Shown piece by piece: positions 29,333 to 37,870 of a DNA stretch of 64,000 bases. This stretch comes from Pythium myriotylum (lineage: Eukaryota > Oomycota > Peronosporomycetes > Pythiales > Pythiaceae), in NCBI GenBank assembly GCA_023091665.1, contig JALJCQ010000015.1, positions 558,001-622,000 of the forward strand. The letters are read 5' to 3'. Each line of letters starts with the position of its first letter. Within the stretch, counting starts at the first letter, position 1. The notes beneath the pieces were generated by a model. It saw only the letters and a list, made by a program, of their open reading frames with translations, was not told where the DNA came from and made no database searches. A program made the translations under genes and the position numbers.

Positions 29333-29647
29333 ATGTCCGTTATTTTAGAGTTCGGAAAATACAAGGGAAAGGCTCTTGAGGAAGTATATGATCAAGATGC
29401 GTCATACTGTCGATGGTTATACAATCAACAATCCGAAGAATCGGATATCAAACGCTTTTTACAAGGGAAGTTCCAAGATGGAGACGATAGTTATATCATG
29501 CGGTGGGGCAAACATAAGAACAAATCAGTAAAGTGGATTGTTGAAAACGATACCCAATATTTCAATTGGATGTGTAAAAATGAATATATCAAGAATAAAT
29601 GCCCATCATTGAAAGAAAACCTGAACGAATTTACAGCACAGAATTAA
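29333..29647 (+). CDS. small protein with two DUF3820/ExoX-C-like repeats
   Basis: The 104-aa protein contains two tandem copies of a short motif: FGKYKGKALEEVYDQDASYCRWLY (residues about 7-30) and WGKHKNKSVKWIVENDTQYFNWM (about 58-80). The pattern hydrophobic-G-K-x-K-x-K-x-h...Y-x-x-W resembles the small domain fused to exonuclease X and found alone in phages and large DNA viruses (DUF3820-like). A role in DNA metabolism is inferred from that resemblance only. The gene sits just inside the left inverted repeat behind a TATATAG box and its frame is intact. Confidence 0.65.
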   Translation: MSVILEFGKYKGKALEEVYDQDASYCRWLYNQQSEESDIKRFLQGKFQDGDDSYIMRWGKHKNKSVKWIVENDTQYFNWMCKNEYIKNKCPSLKENLNEFTAQN

Positions 29648-30082
29648 AAAACAATCAATTTTTTTGTCTTAACCTCCATCATCTGAAACTGGAACCTTTT
29701 TTTTAGCTGTAACTTCTGTCGAGTTTGCGGATCTCGTGCAGATGGCGCGCTTGCGCTTCTTTTGCCCATAGAAACAGATCGTGCTTCACTTCTGTCCAGT
29801 CCTTGTCGCGGTTCTGCAGGTTATCAGATCATAGAGGTGATCAGAACCAACGAACTTTGGGGAATGCATACATTGTTCAAGAAGTAGCTTAGGCTAGGAG
29901 GCAAATCGCTACCATTTCGACACTATCGGTTTAGACAGGCTATCAGAGAGAATCATTTCTGTCTTATCAGCACTATCGAGCACAATCAGCAGCAGCCGCA
30001 ACAATAGTGTCTCGAGGACACAGTGCAAGGACATAGGAACAACTTTGTTTCCTCTATATCCTCTCTAGCTTGTATTACCCCT
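29648..30082. other. non-coding region with remnant of a host-like frame
   Basis: After an A/T-rich stretch the composition becomes host-like at about 29710. On the minus strand 29703-29830 is open and reads a charged C-terminal-looking peptide (NRDKDWTEVKHDLFLWAKEA), closed by a stop at 29703. It has no start and I do not recognise it. The remainder may be the 3' untranslated region of the CRN gene. This may be host DNA that entered the Polinton together with the CRN gene. Confidence 0.4.
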
Positions 30083-31969
30083 TTAAATGTTCCCAACAAA
30101 CACGTCTAATGCAACAACATACTGCTTCACACTCGCCAACGTTCCTGGTCTCTGGTGAACTTCATTAGTCTTGGTTCTGATCGTTTGCTTCCGATAGTGT
30201 GGCGCTAAGTTGCTTGGAACCACGAAACCAAAGTAGAACTGATACGTGGGGATACCAATACCGTTCAGCCAGAGCAAAAAGCTACTCAATGGTGCAGCTT
30301 TGATTCCATGATCCAGGTTGAGGGTCATCTGCAAACCATAGCATCTGGTGTTCTTGCCATCCAAGATGAATGCATCCAACGCACCGAATGTTCTTGACGT
30401 CGGCTGGTAGTACGTCAGGCGTCGAGGAACTGCACGGATCTCATCGAGAGTGGAGAACCGTACCATTGGCATATTTTCCGGAACGATCAACTCTATGCGC
30501 TCCTTCGAGCACAACGAACGGAGCTGTAGGTGTCCTTGTTTGTGTAGATTGAACCATCTGTGGCAGAGCATCTCGTATATCTTGCCTCGAACGACGGATG
30601 TACTTCCTGAGTCATCATTGGCGTGTGCAATTGCGAATTCCGATACTCTTTGCAGACTGTCTTCGTCCACTTTAGCAACGATCTTCTCGGCAATGTACTT
30701 GGACAAAAAATCAAGATGGAATTTTGCTCGAAAATCCACTCTGCTCGGGACCATCTCGAGAACGCGGTGGCTGTAATTTCCGTCTCGCACAGCATGATTG
30801 CTTTTGGTATATGAAATGATATCCAACGCACTGAATGTAGCGATAGCCTTCTGAAGTTCTTCGTCATTCTCAAGCTCCGTCGCAGTGAAGATGAATCTTG
30901 GAATTCCACCAAATTTGTCGTATCGCGAGATCAAAACGTCTTCCGATAGTTTGAAATCATCATCAAGCAGTGAGTTGTAATCTTGAAGCTCTTCCAGACT
31001 CCACACTGGCAAGATGTACGTGAACGAGTCAACTTTTGCGTAATCGTTCATGCCATCCAGCCCCGGGGAAGCAAATAGAATTGATACTCCTTTCCAGCCG
31101 GTAAGTTCCGATGATTTTCCCTCGATGAGCCGAAGCACACGGTGCTGATCTTGAATCGAAAGAGCATCCGCTTCGTTCAACTTGATGAACTCCCTGCTTT
31201 CAGCATGGAACTTGTGGTATTTGTTTCCGAAATTCAGCACCAAATCAAAAGAAGCAAGCTCTTTGACTTCCGCTTGATGCCCCAATAGAAGTTGAAAGAT
31301 GCAATAGAGGTAAAAGCGACTCTTCCCTGTGCCTGGATTTCCCGTCACGACCATGTTAGCGCCTGATTTGGCTTCGAAGCACAACTTCACCTTGCGCATT
31401 AGCTCTGCAAAAATCACAGCATATGCATCTCGTTCCACAATCTTCGTGTACTTCTCCATCGGATGTGCCAACGGTGGAAACCCAGCCATCTTGAAATACC
31501 TTGTGAATTGGTCAGTTTCGTCCTCATCCAGTTTTCGTTTCTTCTTTTGGACAGAAAATGCTTCGTCGACGAACCATTCATCTACTCGAACACGCTTTCC
31601 ACCGACGTCATGCGACGGAATCACCACCAAAACGTGGATTTGATCGGTGGACGGCTCAGGCATATCCTTCAACACCTTCTGAAGGCCAGACTCTCCCTGC
31701 AGTTCATTGTCTTCGTGTGTCAGCGCTTCGATTAGAGCAGTCTTTTCCCCTTTCTTGAGCTTCTTCACATCATCTGTGCTTGATTCGAGCCATGTGTTGT
31801 CGCCCTTCTTGGCGAGGAACAGCTCGAGCTCATCTGCATCACACTTGATTTTGTTCTCCTTCTTCGCCTTGATCGCGTCCTTCACGTGGTCCACCAACCT
31901 GCTCGCATCGATGTCGATGGAGAACGCGGATCCCTTCACACCGACGAGCGCGCACACCAGCGTCACCAT
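30083..31969 (-). CDS. Crinkler (CRN) effector with P-loop NTPase and nuclease-like C-terminus
   Basis: The 628-aa protein begins with a CRN header: MVTLVCALVGVKGSAF, the LxLFLAK translocation motif as L48-E-L-F-L-A-K54, a DWL-like region, and a closing HVLVVIP at residues 112-118. A KKKRK nuclear-localisation-like cluster follows at 142-146, then a P-loop NTPase with Walker A GNPGTGKS (210-217). The C-terminal ~120 residues (FGALDAFILDG ... CYGLQMTLNLDHGIK) look like the REase-type nuclease end that pairs with such NTPases in CRN proteins. CRNs are oomycete proteins that act in the host nucleus. The frame is intact and lies inside the Polinton inverted repeats, in a segment visibly more GC-rich than its Polinton neighbours. 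Activity was not assessed. Confidence 0.9.
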   Translation of the reverse strand: MVTLVCALVGVKGSAFSIDIDASRLVDHVKDAIKAKKENKIKCDADELELFLAKKGDNTWLESSTDDVKKLKKGEKTALIEALTHEDNELQGESGLQKVLKDMPEPSTDQIHVLVVIPSHDVGGKRVRVDEWFVDEAFSVQKKKRKLDEDETDQFTRYFKMAGFPPLAHPMEKYTKIVERDAYAVIFAELMRKVKLCFEAKSGANMVVTGNPGTGKSRFYLYCIFQLLLGHQAEVKELASFDLVLNFGNKYHKFHAESREFIKLNEADALSIQDQHRVLRLIEGKSSELTGWKGVSILFASPGLDGMNDYAKVDSFTYILPVWSLEELQDYNSLLDDDFKLSEDVLISRYDKFGGIPRFIFTATELENDEELQKAIATFSALDIISYTKSNHAVRDGNYSHRVLEMVPSRVDFRAKFHLDFLSKYIAEKIVAKVDEDSLQRVSEFAIAHANDDSGSTSVVRGKIYEMLCHRWFNLHKQGHLQLRSLCSKERIELIVPENMPMVRFSTLDEIRAVPRRLTYYQPTSRTFGALDAFILDGKNTRCYGLQMTLNLDHGIKAAPLSSFLLWLNGIGIPTYQFYFGFVVPSNLAPHYRKQTIRTKTNEVHQRPGTLASVKQYVVALDVFVGNI

Positions 31970-32037
31970 GTTTCCGATTGCTTTCTGCGAGTGAGGGACG
32001 TTCTCTCTAATCGTATTTCAGCCAATCAAACGGTGCA

Positions 32038-32053
32038 ACCCAACGTTGGGTTT
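32038..32053. promoter_or_regulatory. 16-bp perfect palindrome upstream of the CRN gene
   Basis: AACCCAACGTTGGGTT is self-complementary and lies about 70-85 bp upstream of the CRN start codon and about 70 bp upstream of the divergent small gene at 32125. It sits at the edge of the GC-richer CRN segment and may be an operator-like site; no known factor is assigned. Confidence 0.4.
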
Positions 32054-32124
32054 TTGACAGTACCCATTTGGGTGATTGAACAACTGGAGATACAAAATAT
32101 ATTTATCTATATAGACACAAAAGC

Positions 32125-32382
32125 ATGGATATTACGTATCTATCCGATACCGATGATACTGGTTATGTTGATGATGTCCAGCTCAATGAACCGGTAGATA
32201 CCGAAATACTGAGTGATTTATATGAGTACCCCAAAATAGAAAAGCATTCAGCATCTGAAATAATACAGCTCTGTAAGGAAATTGATTTAGTTAGTGCAGC
32301 TATCAAGAAGTGTCAGAATATCAACGAAAAGCACACTACTGCGGGAGAACACGTATTTTGTCGTATCCATCATAATATTTGA
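32125..32382 (+). CDS. small acidic Polinton protein, unknown function
   Basis: The 85-aa frame (MDITYLSDTDDTGYVDD start) is preceded at 32108-32114 by the element's TATATAG box, only 11 bp before the ATG, which supports it as a real gene. The N-terminal half is Asp/Glu-rich, the C-terminal half has a predicted helix (ASEIIQLCKEIDLVSAAIKKC). Its 3' end overlaps the converging minus-strand gene at 32336 by 47 bp. I do not recognise a family. Confidence 0.5.
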   Translation: MDITYLSDTDDTGYVDDVQLNEPVDTEILSDLYEYPKIEKHSASEIIQLCKEIDLVSAAIKKCQNINEKHTTAGEHVFCRIHHNI

Positions 32383-32878
32383 AAACAACTCCATCAACTT
32401 TATCGTTTCGGATGTTCTCAATGATTGCTTTACGCAACATACGGTTATGTCCAGTATGAATGCACCATTGTTTGTATCTGACATTCAGTATCGTTAATGG
32501 GATTTCGAGATAATCTCCTTTGCTAACAAATCCAACTTTGAGTAGAGCTTCTCTATCTTTTGTAAATATCTCTTCATTGAAGTATTTTGAAATGGATGTT
32601 TCAACCTTTTTTTGAGCTAATTCAGAGCGAAGAAACTCCAATTCTTTCATTATTGCATCGATTCTATGATCATGTTTTGGAGCAACTTCATTAACTCCAG
32701 TATCTCTATAACGTCTGATTCTATTCATAATTATTAGAACGAAGTTCGAAAAGTCACAGGGCTTTTCGAACAAGTTCTCTAAGCCCCGCTCTATATTAAC
32801 GAAGTGAAATTTTGTATTGAAGTCGTAAAAATTTCTGAATAAGTCAGGTTGATTGTGTTGTTTGCTATAAAGATACAA
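32336..32878 (-). CDS. Polinton protein of unknown function
   Basis: The open frame spans up to 180 aa. There is no clear ATG at the upstream end; the first good ATG is at 32728 (130-aa product, MNRIRRYRDTG start). The visible part has a coiled-coil-like helix (DAIMKELEFLRSELAQKK) followed by a compact C-terminal half (VGFVSKGDYLEIPLTILN ... MLRKAIIENIRNDKVDG). Its upstream end abuts the broken capsid gene at about 32880, so the original promoter and 5' end may have been lost in the same rearrangement. No family recognised. Confidence 0.5.
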   Translation of the reverse strand: MYLYSKQHNQPDLFRNFYDFNTKFHFVNIERGLENLFEKPCDFSNFVLIIMNRIRRYRDTGVNEVAPKHDHRIDAIMKELEFLRSELAQKKVETSISKYFNEEIFTKDREALLKVGFVSKGDYLEIPLTILNVRYKQWCIHTGHNRMLRKAIIENIRNDKVDGVVFKYYDGYDKIRVLPQ

Positions 32879-32883
32879 ATTGT

Positions 32884-33474
32884 TGCTAAACCTGTAAAGA
32901 AAATCAATTACCTCGATTGCTACGCACAGTATTTCAAATCAAAAGCAGGCACTGGCCAACAGAACTCTCAGCAAAACGCTCCGTTTAGCTTTCAATTATC
33001 TTCAATATCAAATACATTGCTCTGGTTCCATTCAGTGAAACCAACAGTGGTCATTTCGTAAGCGCAACGAATATTGAACAATTCCAATCCCCGTTTGACA
33101 GTGCTCCATGGACTTGTCAGCCAGGCGCAAGCATTCGCAATTTCCAAGTAATGGTTGGCAATGAAAATGTATTCAACAAAACGCATGATTACTCATTTGA
33201 ATCGTTCCAAGACGAAGTCAAGAAGCTCGGAGCTATTAATGGAGCTCTATCGCATGAGATTAGCAATGGATTATTTGATTCCTACAAATGGGATGTTGGT
33301 CAGCGTGTTCTAATTGCAGACTGCTCTCGATTAATTAATCCAGATGTGCCTCAATCTATTCTTGTCTCCGGCACTAATACTTGCAGTCAAGGAATGAATT
33401 GCCTAATACTCGTCGTATACGGTCGTTCTATGAGTATCGATCGATTAACAGGGGAAGTAGTCGAATATGAGTAG
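32884..33474 (+). pseudogene. Polinton major capsid protein, 3' fragment
   Basis: Only the C-terminal ~195 residues remain, in two frames: one covering LDCYAQYFKSKAGTGQ ... LLWFHSVKPTVVI (to 33061), then after a one-base shift SATNIEQFQSPFDSAPW ... DCSRLINPDVPQSILVSGT ... VVYGRSMSIDRLTGEVVEYE (to 33474). The last block, with D-x-S-R-x followed by Q/S-I-x-V-x-x-T-N and an I-D-x-x-T-G-E end, matches the C-terminus of double-jelly-roll capsid proteins of Polintons and virophages. The N-terminal ~300-400 residues are missing and the neighbouring minus-strand gene begins at the break. Confidence 0.7.
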
Positions 33475-33526
33475 ATTGGCGAGGACAGAAGATACTCTGG
33501 ACCCCTCTGGGTGTCCGCCTGCCGAC

Positions 33527-33543
33527 AAAAAAACGTTTTTTTT
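33527..33543. terminator. A-run/T-run palindrome between convergent genes
   Basis: A run of seven A, then CG, then eight T forms a self-complementary tract between the plus-strand capsid fragment and the converging fibre gene. It could serve as a bidirectional 3' end signal; this is inference from position. Confidence 0.35.
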
Positions 33544-33551
33544 GCCAATGC

Positions 33552-36169
33552 TTACTTGTTTTGATTGCTATGCTGTAGCTCCATCTCAAGTTGCTTCACA
33601 CGTTTGAGTAATTTTTTTATCATACAGAAGTTTATCGCTGTAATTTTGCTGTAATCAATGTTCATCTGATATCCTTCTATGTCATCTTCATCCACTTTCT
33701 TCAAGTTTTCATTCGGTGTCATTGATAGTAAATTTATGTATCCAGCTGCATACAAATCTTGGCTAATGAAGCCAATCTTTGGAATTATTTCATCTGACCC
33801 TTTGTGTTTGTATTCATAAACATTTAGATCATAGAATTTTTCGCAATAATCAGTGTCTAATTGGTCGATAATGTCCTTACATCTCCGATCCGATGTACAA
33901 TAAATCGATGAACACTGAATCGGACCACCAAACATAGCAGCAACGCTAACCGTAACTGGACCCAATTGACTTGTTGTATAAGCTGTGGATGTTCCAGTAG
34001 CATAAAGCTGGCCACCAACATTAAATGTATTCGAAACAGTTCCACTAACATGCAACGTAGTGCTTGGTGTTGTTGTTCCAATACCCAGTCGTCCATTTGT
34101 ATCCAGAATCATCTTCGTTGAGTTATTTACCCCGAATCGCAAATCATTGTTAGTCAAATTTCCCATCCAAGTAGCATTTGTACTTGTTGCGTTTGTTCCG
34201 GAGTTAATTTCAATACAAAAATCTATTGGAGACACATTGTTTGATTACAAATCTAATACTTTCTGGTATGAACCATCAACATAGTTTGCGGAACCAAAGC
34301 AAGTAATTCCAGCGTTGGCTGTAGCAGTAACAGCAATAGCTCCAGTTGATAAACAACGAAAAGTCTCTGATAAATTATTGGTCGCTGATTGAGTCAGAAA
34401 CACCAGATCGCCAGCCGCAGCTGCTGTTCTTTGACATAAAATTACTCCATGAGGCATGCCATCGCTAAGAGCGTTTCTAAAAGCTATTCCTGCAGCGTTA
34501 TATTGACCATTTGCATTAGTTGTAGCCAGTATATTCAATCCAAAAGCACTTGCATTAGTAGTTCCGGTAGTCGTTGTTGCATCAGAGCTCGTTAAATTTA
34601 TTTTTGAAATATTCGTGATGCTTCTGTTTGAATCAACCACAAGAGCTTTACTTGCACTTGCCGTCCCAGCGGTCGCTCCAGATAAAAGTTTAATTCAGTA
34701 GCCGACGATGTAATTAATGTTCCACCAAGCTTTAATCCAATAGTAGATGCGTTATGATTTAAAATATCTACATTACCAGAAGTATCACATTGTAATCGTC
34801 TTGTCTTGTTTGAATTTAAAAAGAAGCTATGGCTTGTAAAAGAGCCAATATCTTGAGCACCACCGCTATTTTGAATGGTTAAGCGAAAGGTACTCGTTGA
34901 TGTTGTATTACTGATTGATAGTGGAGTAGTACCATTTGTAATTGTCAACGACGTAGGTAGCGTTAAATCTCCTGTAGATGTTATATTAGGTTGAGCTGCT
35001 GTTTGTAAAGTTCCTGTAATAGAAGTAGCGCTTAATGATGAGATACCAGATACAGCGCCCGTTGAGCTAATTGTCATTCTTCCTGTATTACTTGTCTGAA
35101 AGACTAAATTGTTTGCTGTAGATGTTCCAAAATAAACATCCCCATTGTTAAAATGAAACAGAGCACATGTTGAAGTACCATTTATCGATCTAAACGATTG
35201 CCCATTAGCAGTTAAAGTAGCGGTTATTAATCCTGTCGTATTCAATGATGTTACAGTTCCAACTGAGGTAATATTTGGTTGAGCAGCTGTTTGAAGTGTT
35301 CCAGTAATTGATGTAGCCGTAAGAGTCGCTAAAGTTCCAATCGATGTAATATTAGGCTGAGCAGCTGTTTGAAGTGTTCCATATAAAGTTGAAGCGGATA
35401 TATTCGAAGCTGTCAATGTGTTATTAACAGCTACATTTCCATTCGTTAATATTGACATTTGCACTGAAGCATTATTCGTGGCAAAAGTTAGCGGATGATT
35501 GCTGAATGTTTGAAGACAACACTGAGTCCCATCGAACCACTGCTGATATACAACTGTCCCATCACTAATCTGGTACAACGCATTTGTCAAAGCTGTTGAT
35601 CCAATGATATCTAATTGCTTAGCAGGCGCAGTATTATTAATGCCTACTAAACCTGTCGATCCTATCGTTATTTTTCTATTTCCATTTGTTCTTAAATGAA
35701 ACTTATTCGCTGTGGTACTGCCAAATGTCTGATCTCCAGATACAGAATCAACAGATAACGAGCACGTGCTACTCGATAGGGAGTTATTACAAGATAATGG
35801 AGTAGATCCACTGATATTGAGTGTTGATGAAATTGTTCCCAATGATGTAATGTTAGGCTGTGCAGCTGTTTGAAGCGTTCCTGTTAATTGCGATGCTGAT
35901 AGATTATTAATGTTCGCGATATCTCTGTTAGAGTCAACCGCAATCAATTTCCCAGCGGAAGCTGTTCCTGGTGTAATACCCGACAGCACACTCAAATCAA
36001 TCATTGTTCCATTTTGATAGATATTTCCAGTGATGTACAAATCCGAAGTGTAATTCACCCCATTTCTTTTGTTATATCGCAAATCGCCAATACTAATAGT
36101 CAAGTAATCCAATGAGCCGATATAGTCTGATGGATTGTATAAGGATGGAATATAATTAGGTGGTAGCAT
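33552..36169 (-). pseudogene. long fibre protein with C-terminal Peptidase S74 chaperone
   Basis: Start at 36169 (MLPPNYIPSL) is preferred over an upstream ATG at 36214 because a TATA block (36184-36197) lies just before it. The protein would be about 870 aa: a short N-terminal domain, repeated beta-rich modules (several copies of GTLQTAAQPNITSIGT-type and STTANKFHLRTNGNRK-type units), and a C-terminal intramolecular chaperone: TSDRRCKDIIDQLD with the conserved Ser-Asp cleavage site, EYKHKG, IPKIGFISQDL, and a terminal helix MIKKLLKRVKQLEMEL. This is the Peptidase S74/ICA domain of phage tailspikes. The gene is broken by a one-base shift at about 34690 and an in-frame TAA at 34245-34247. Confidence 0.8.
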
Positions 36170-36260
36170 TTTGTAAAACGATCCTTTATATAATATAACA
36201 GATAGATTTGTCATACAAGATCAGTAATCGGAGATTACTAAGCAGCACCTCCGGTTCGAT

Positions 36261-36929
36261 ATGAGTTCAATTCCTGATTTTGGTGGAATGCTCCCAAAGG
36301 AGTTTAAGAAGAAATCGTTTGGAGAAAATGAAAAGCTTGGTATTCAAAAGCTTTTTCGTTTAATAGTATTAGGTCCCAGCTTCTCTGGTAAATCAAATCT
36401 AGCTTTTCATATACTTAAAGAGTCTCCACACGTCTATAGCCATTTACATATTATAGCTCGCAACCCTGATCAAGAGTTATACGATTACATCAGAGAGAAA
36501 TTACAAGGTTTTGTAACGTTTTATGATCCTGATGCTCCTCCAAGTGTTGATGCCATCAAAGAAATTCCAAATGCTTTACAGCTTGTTATTATTGATGATT
36601 ATTCCAACGATAATAAGCTGCAGAGAGATTTATTCAGTCATTTCTTTACTCGAGGAAGACACAAAGGACTTTCAACAATCTTCATAGCTCATAGCTATTT
36701 TGCTACTGACAAGATGATTAGATTGAATTCTGAATACATTGCTATTCTAAAAGCAAATTCAAAACGCGATCTACAGATAATTTTGAAAGATTTCAATCTA
36801 CCTGGAGTAAGTGAAGATGATATCTACAGGTATTACAAACTAGCAACATCTGAAAAGGGACAGATGTTGTTTATAGACTCTGTAAAGCAACGAATTCGGA
36901 AGAATTTCAAAGGTGAAGTTTTTAATTAA
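36261..36929 (+). CDS. A32-like genome-packaging ATPase
   Basis: The 222-aa protein has Walker A GPSFSGKS at about residues 38-45, Walker B LVIIDDYS at about 108-115, and an HFFTRGRHKGLSTIFIAHSYF segment matching the FtsK/HerA-type A32 packaging ATPases of Polintons, virophages and large DNA viruses. Length is normal for a Polinton ATPase and the frame is intact. It starts 91 bp from the divergent fibre gene and is followed by the penton-like gene, the usual morphogenesis cluster. Confidence 0.9.
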   Translation: MSSIPDFGGMLPKEFKKKSFGENEKLGIQKLFRLIVLGPSFSGKSNLAFHILKESPHVYSHLHIIARNPDQELYDYIREKLQGFVTFYDPDAPPSVDAIKEIPNALQLVIIDDYSNDNKLQRDLFSHFFTRGRHKGLSTIFIAHSYFATDKMIRLNSEYIAILKANSKRDLQIILKDFNLPGVSEDDIYRYYKLATSEKGQMLFIDSVKQRIRKNFKGEVFN

Positions 36930-36976
36930 TATCTCTCGTGAAATATATAGCAGGCTTTCTACACGACAAACTAAAT

Positions 36977-37846
36977 ATGACGAGCACTATCATTTTTAAC
37001 CGGAATAACATTGTTTCCAATGGCTTGAACAATACATTCAGATTCAATTTTACTGGATCAAGCGTGAATTTTAAAAATCAAGAAATTGCTCTGTCGAGCC
37101 TGCAGATTTACAACTCTCAATTCAACATTAATGGAAGTTTATACAGCAACAACACGTTCAGTGTTTTAGTTCCAACCGCAGCTACTTATCAAACTGTTTC
37201 GATCACGCTTCCGAATGGGTACTATTCGTATGCAGATATATCAAACTACATTCAGTCTCAGTTAGTTAGCATTGGTGCATACTTGATTGATTCTCAAGGT
37301 AATAACGTTGTGTATATCGCTATGAGAGAAAACGCAACGTACTATTCATGCGAAATTACTTGCTTAGCAACACCAACTTCTGTTCCAAGTGGATATTCAC
37401 GTCCCTCGACTGGTTTATACTCATTAACCGGAACTGGATTACCGACCGCTACTAATACTCCTCGAATCACTGTTTCAAACAACGGATTTTCAAATGTGAT
37501 TGGATTCAGTCCAGCAACGTACCCATCAAGTATTCAAACAACAAATCAAGTATTTTTGAGCAATATCTCTCCACAAGTTAATCCCGTCAGCAGTTATTTA
37601 ATTCGTTCTAATCTTATTAACAATCGGGTTAGCACACCACCTGATATTCTGACTTCGTTTAGTCCTCAAGGGATATCAATTGGTCAGTTGATCTCAATTC
37701 AGCCACCTGAATATCAGTGGCTCTCGATTAACGATGGAGCATACAGCAATATTACTCTGAGCATCGTCGATCAAGACTTTAATAATGTTAAATTTGAAGA
37801 CTCCAATTCATTGATAATGCTATTAATTCGTGATAGGAAACAATAA
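36977..37846 (+). CDS. penton-like minor capsid protein
   Basis: The ATG at 36977 is chosen because the TATATAG box at 36944-36950 lies 26 bp before it; the open frame extends 13 codons upstream without an ATG. The 289-aa protein is rich in Asn, Ser, Thr and Ile with alternating beta-strand patterns (TFRFNFTGSSVNFKNQEIALSS; VSITLPNGYYSYADISNYIQ) as in single-jelly-roll minor capsid proteins of Polintons, and it directly follows the packaging ATPase, its normal neighbour. The YYSYADISNYIQ segment is typical of that family. Frame intact. Confidence 0.75.
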   Translation: MTSTIIFNRNNIVSNGLNNTFRFNFTGSSVNFKNQEIALSSLQIYNSQFNINGSLYSNNTFSVLVPTAATYQTVSITLPNGYYSYADISNYIQSQLVSIGAYLIDSQGNNVVYIAMRENATYYSCEITCLATPTSVPSGYSRPSTGLYSLTGTGLPTATNTPRITVSNNGFSNVIGFSPATYPSSIQTTNQVFLSNISPQVNPVSSYLIRSNLINNRVSTPPDILTSFSPQGISIGQLISIQPPEYQWLSINDGAYSNITLSIVDQDFNNVKFEDSNSLIMLLIRDRKQ

Positions 37847-37870
37847 TTGTAATATTATATAGACTCGATA

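Noticed and set aside
32870..32930. Short GT...AG intron joining the minus-strand gene at 32336 to upstream sequence
   Set aside because: The candidate would be only about 20 bp long and the upstream sequence is better explained as the plus-strand capsid fragment.
33552..36169. Bacteriophage contamination suggested by the S74 tail fibre
   Set aside because: The gene lies between Polinton genes inside matched inverted repeats with a target duplication in an oomycete Gypsy element.
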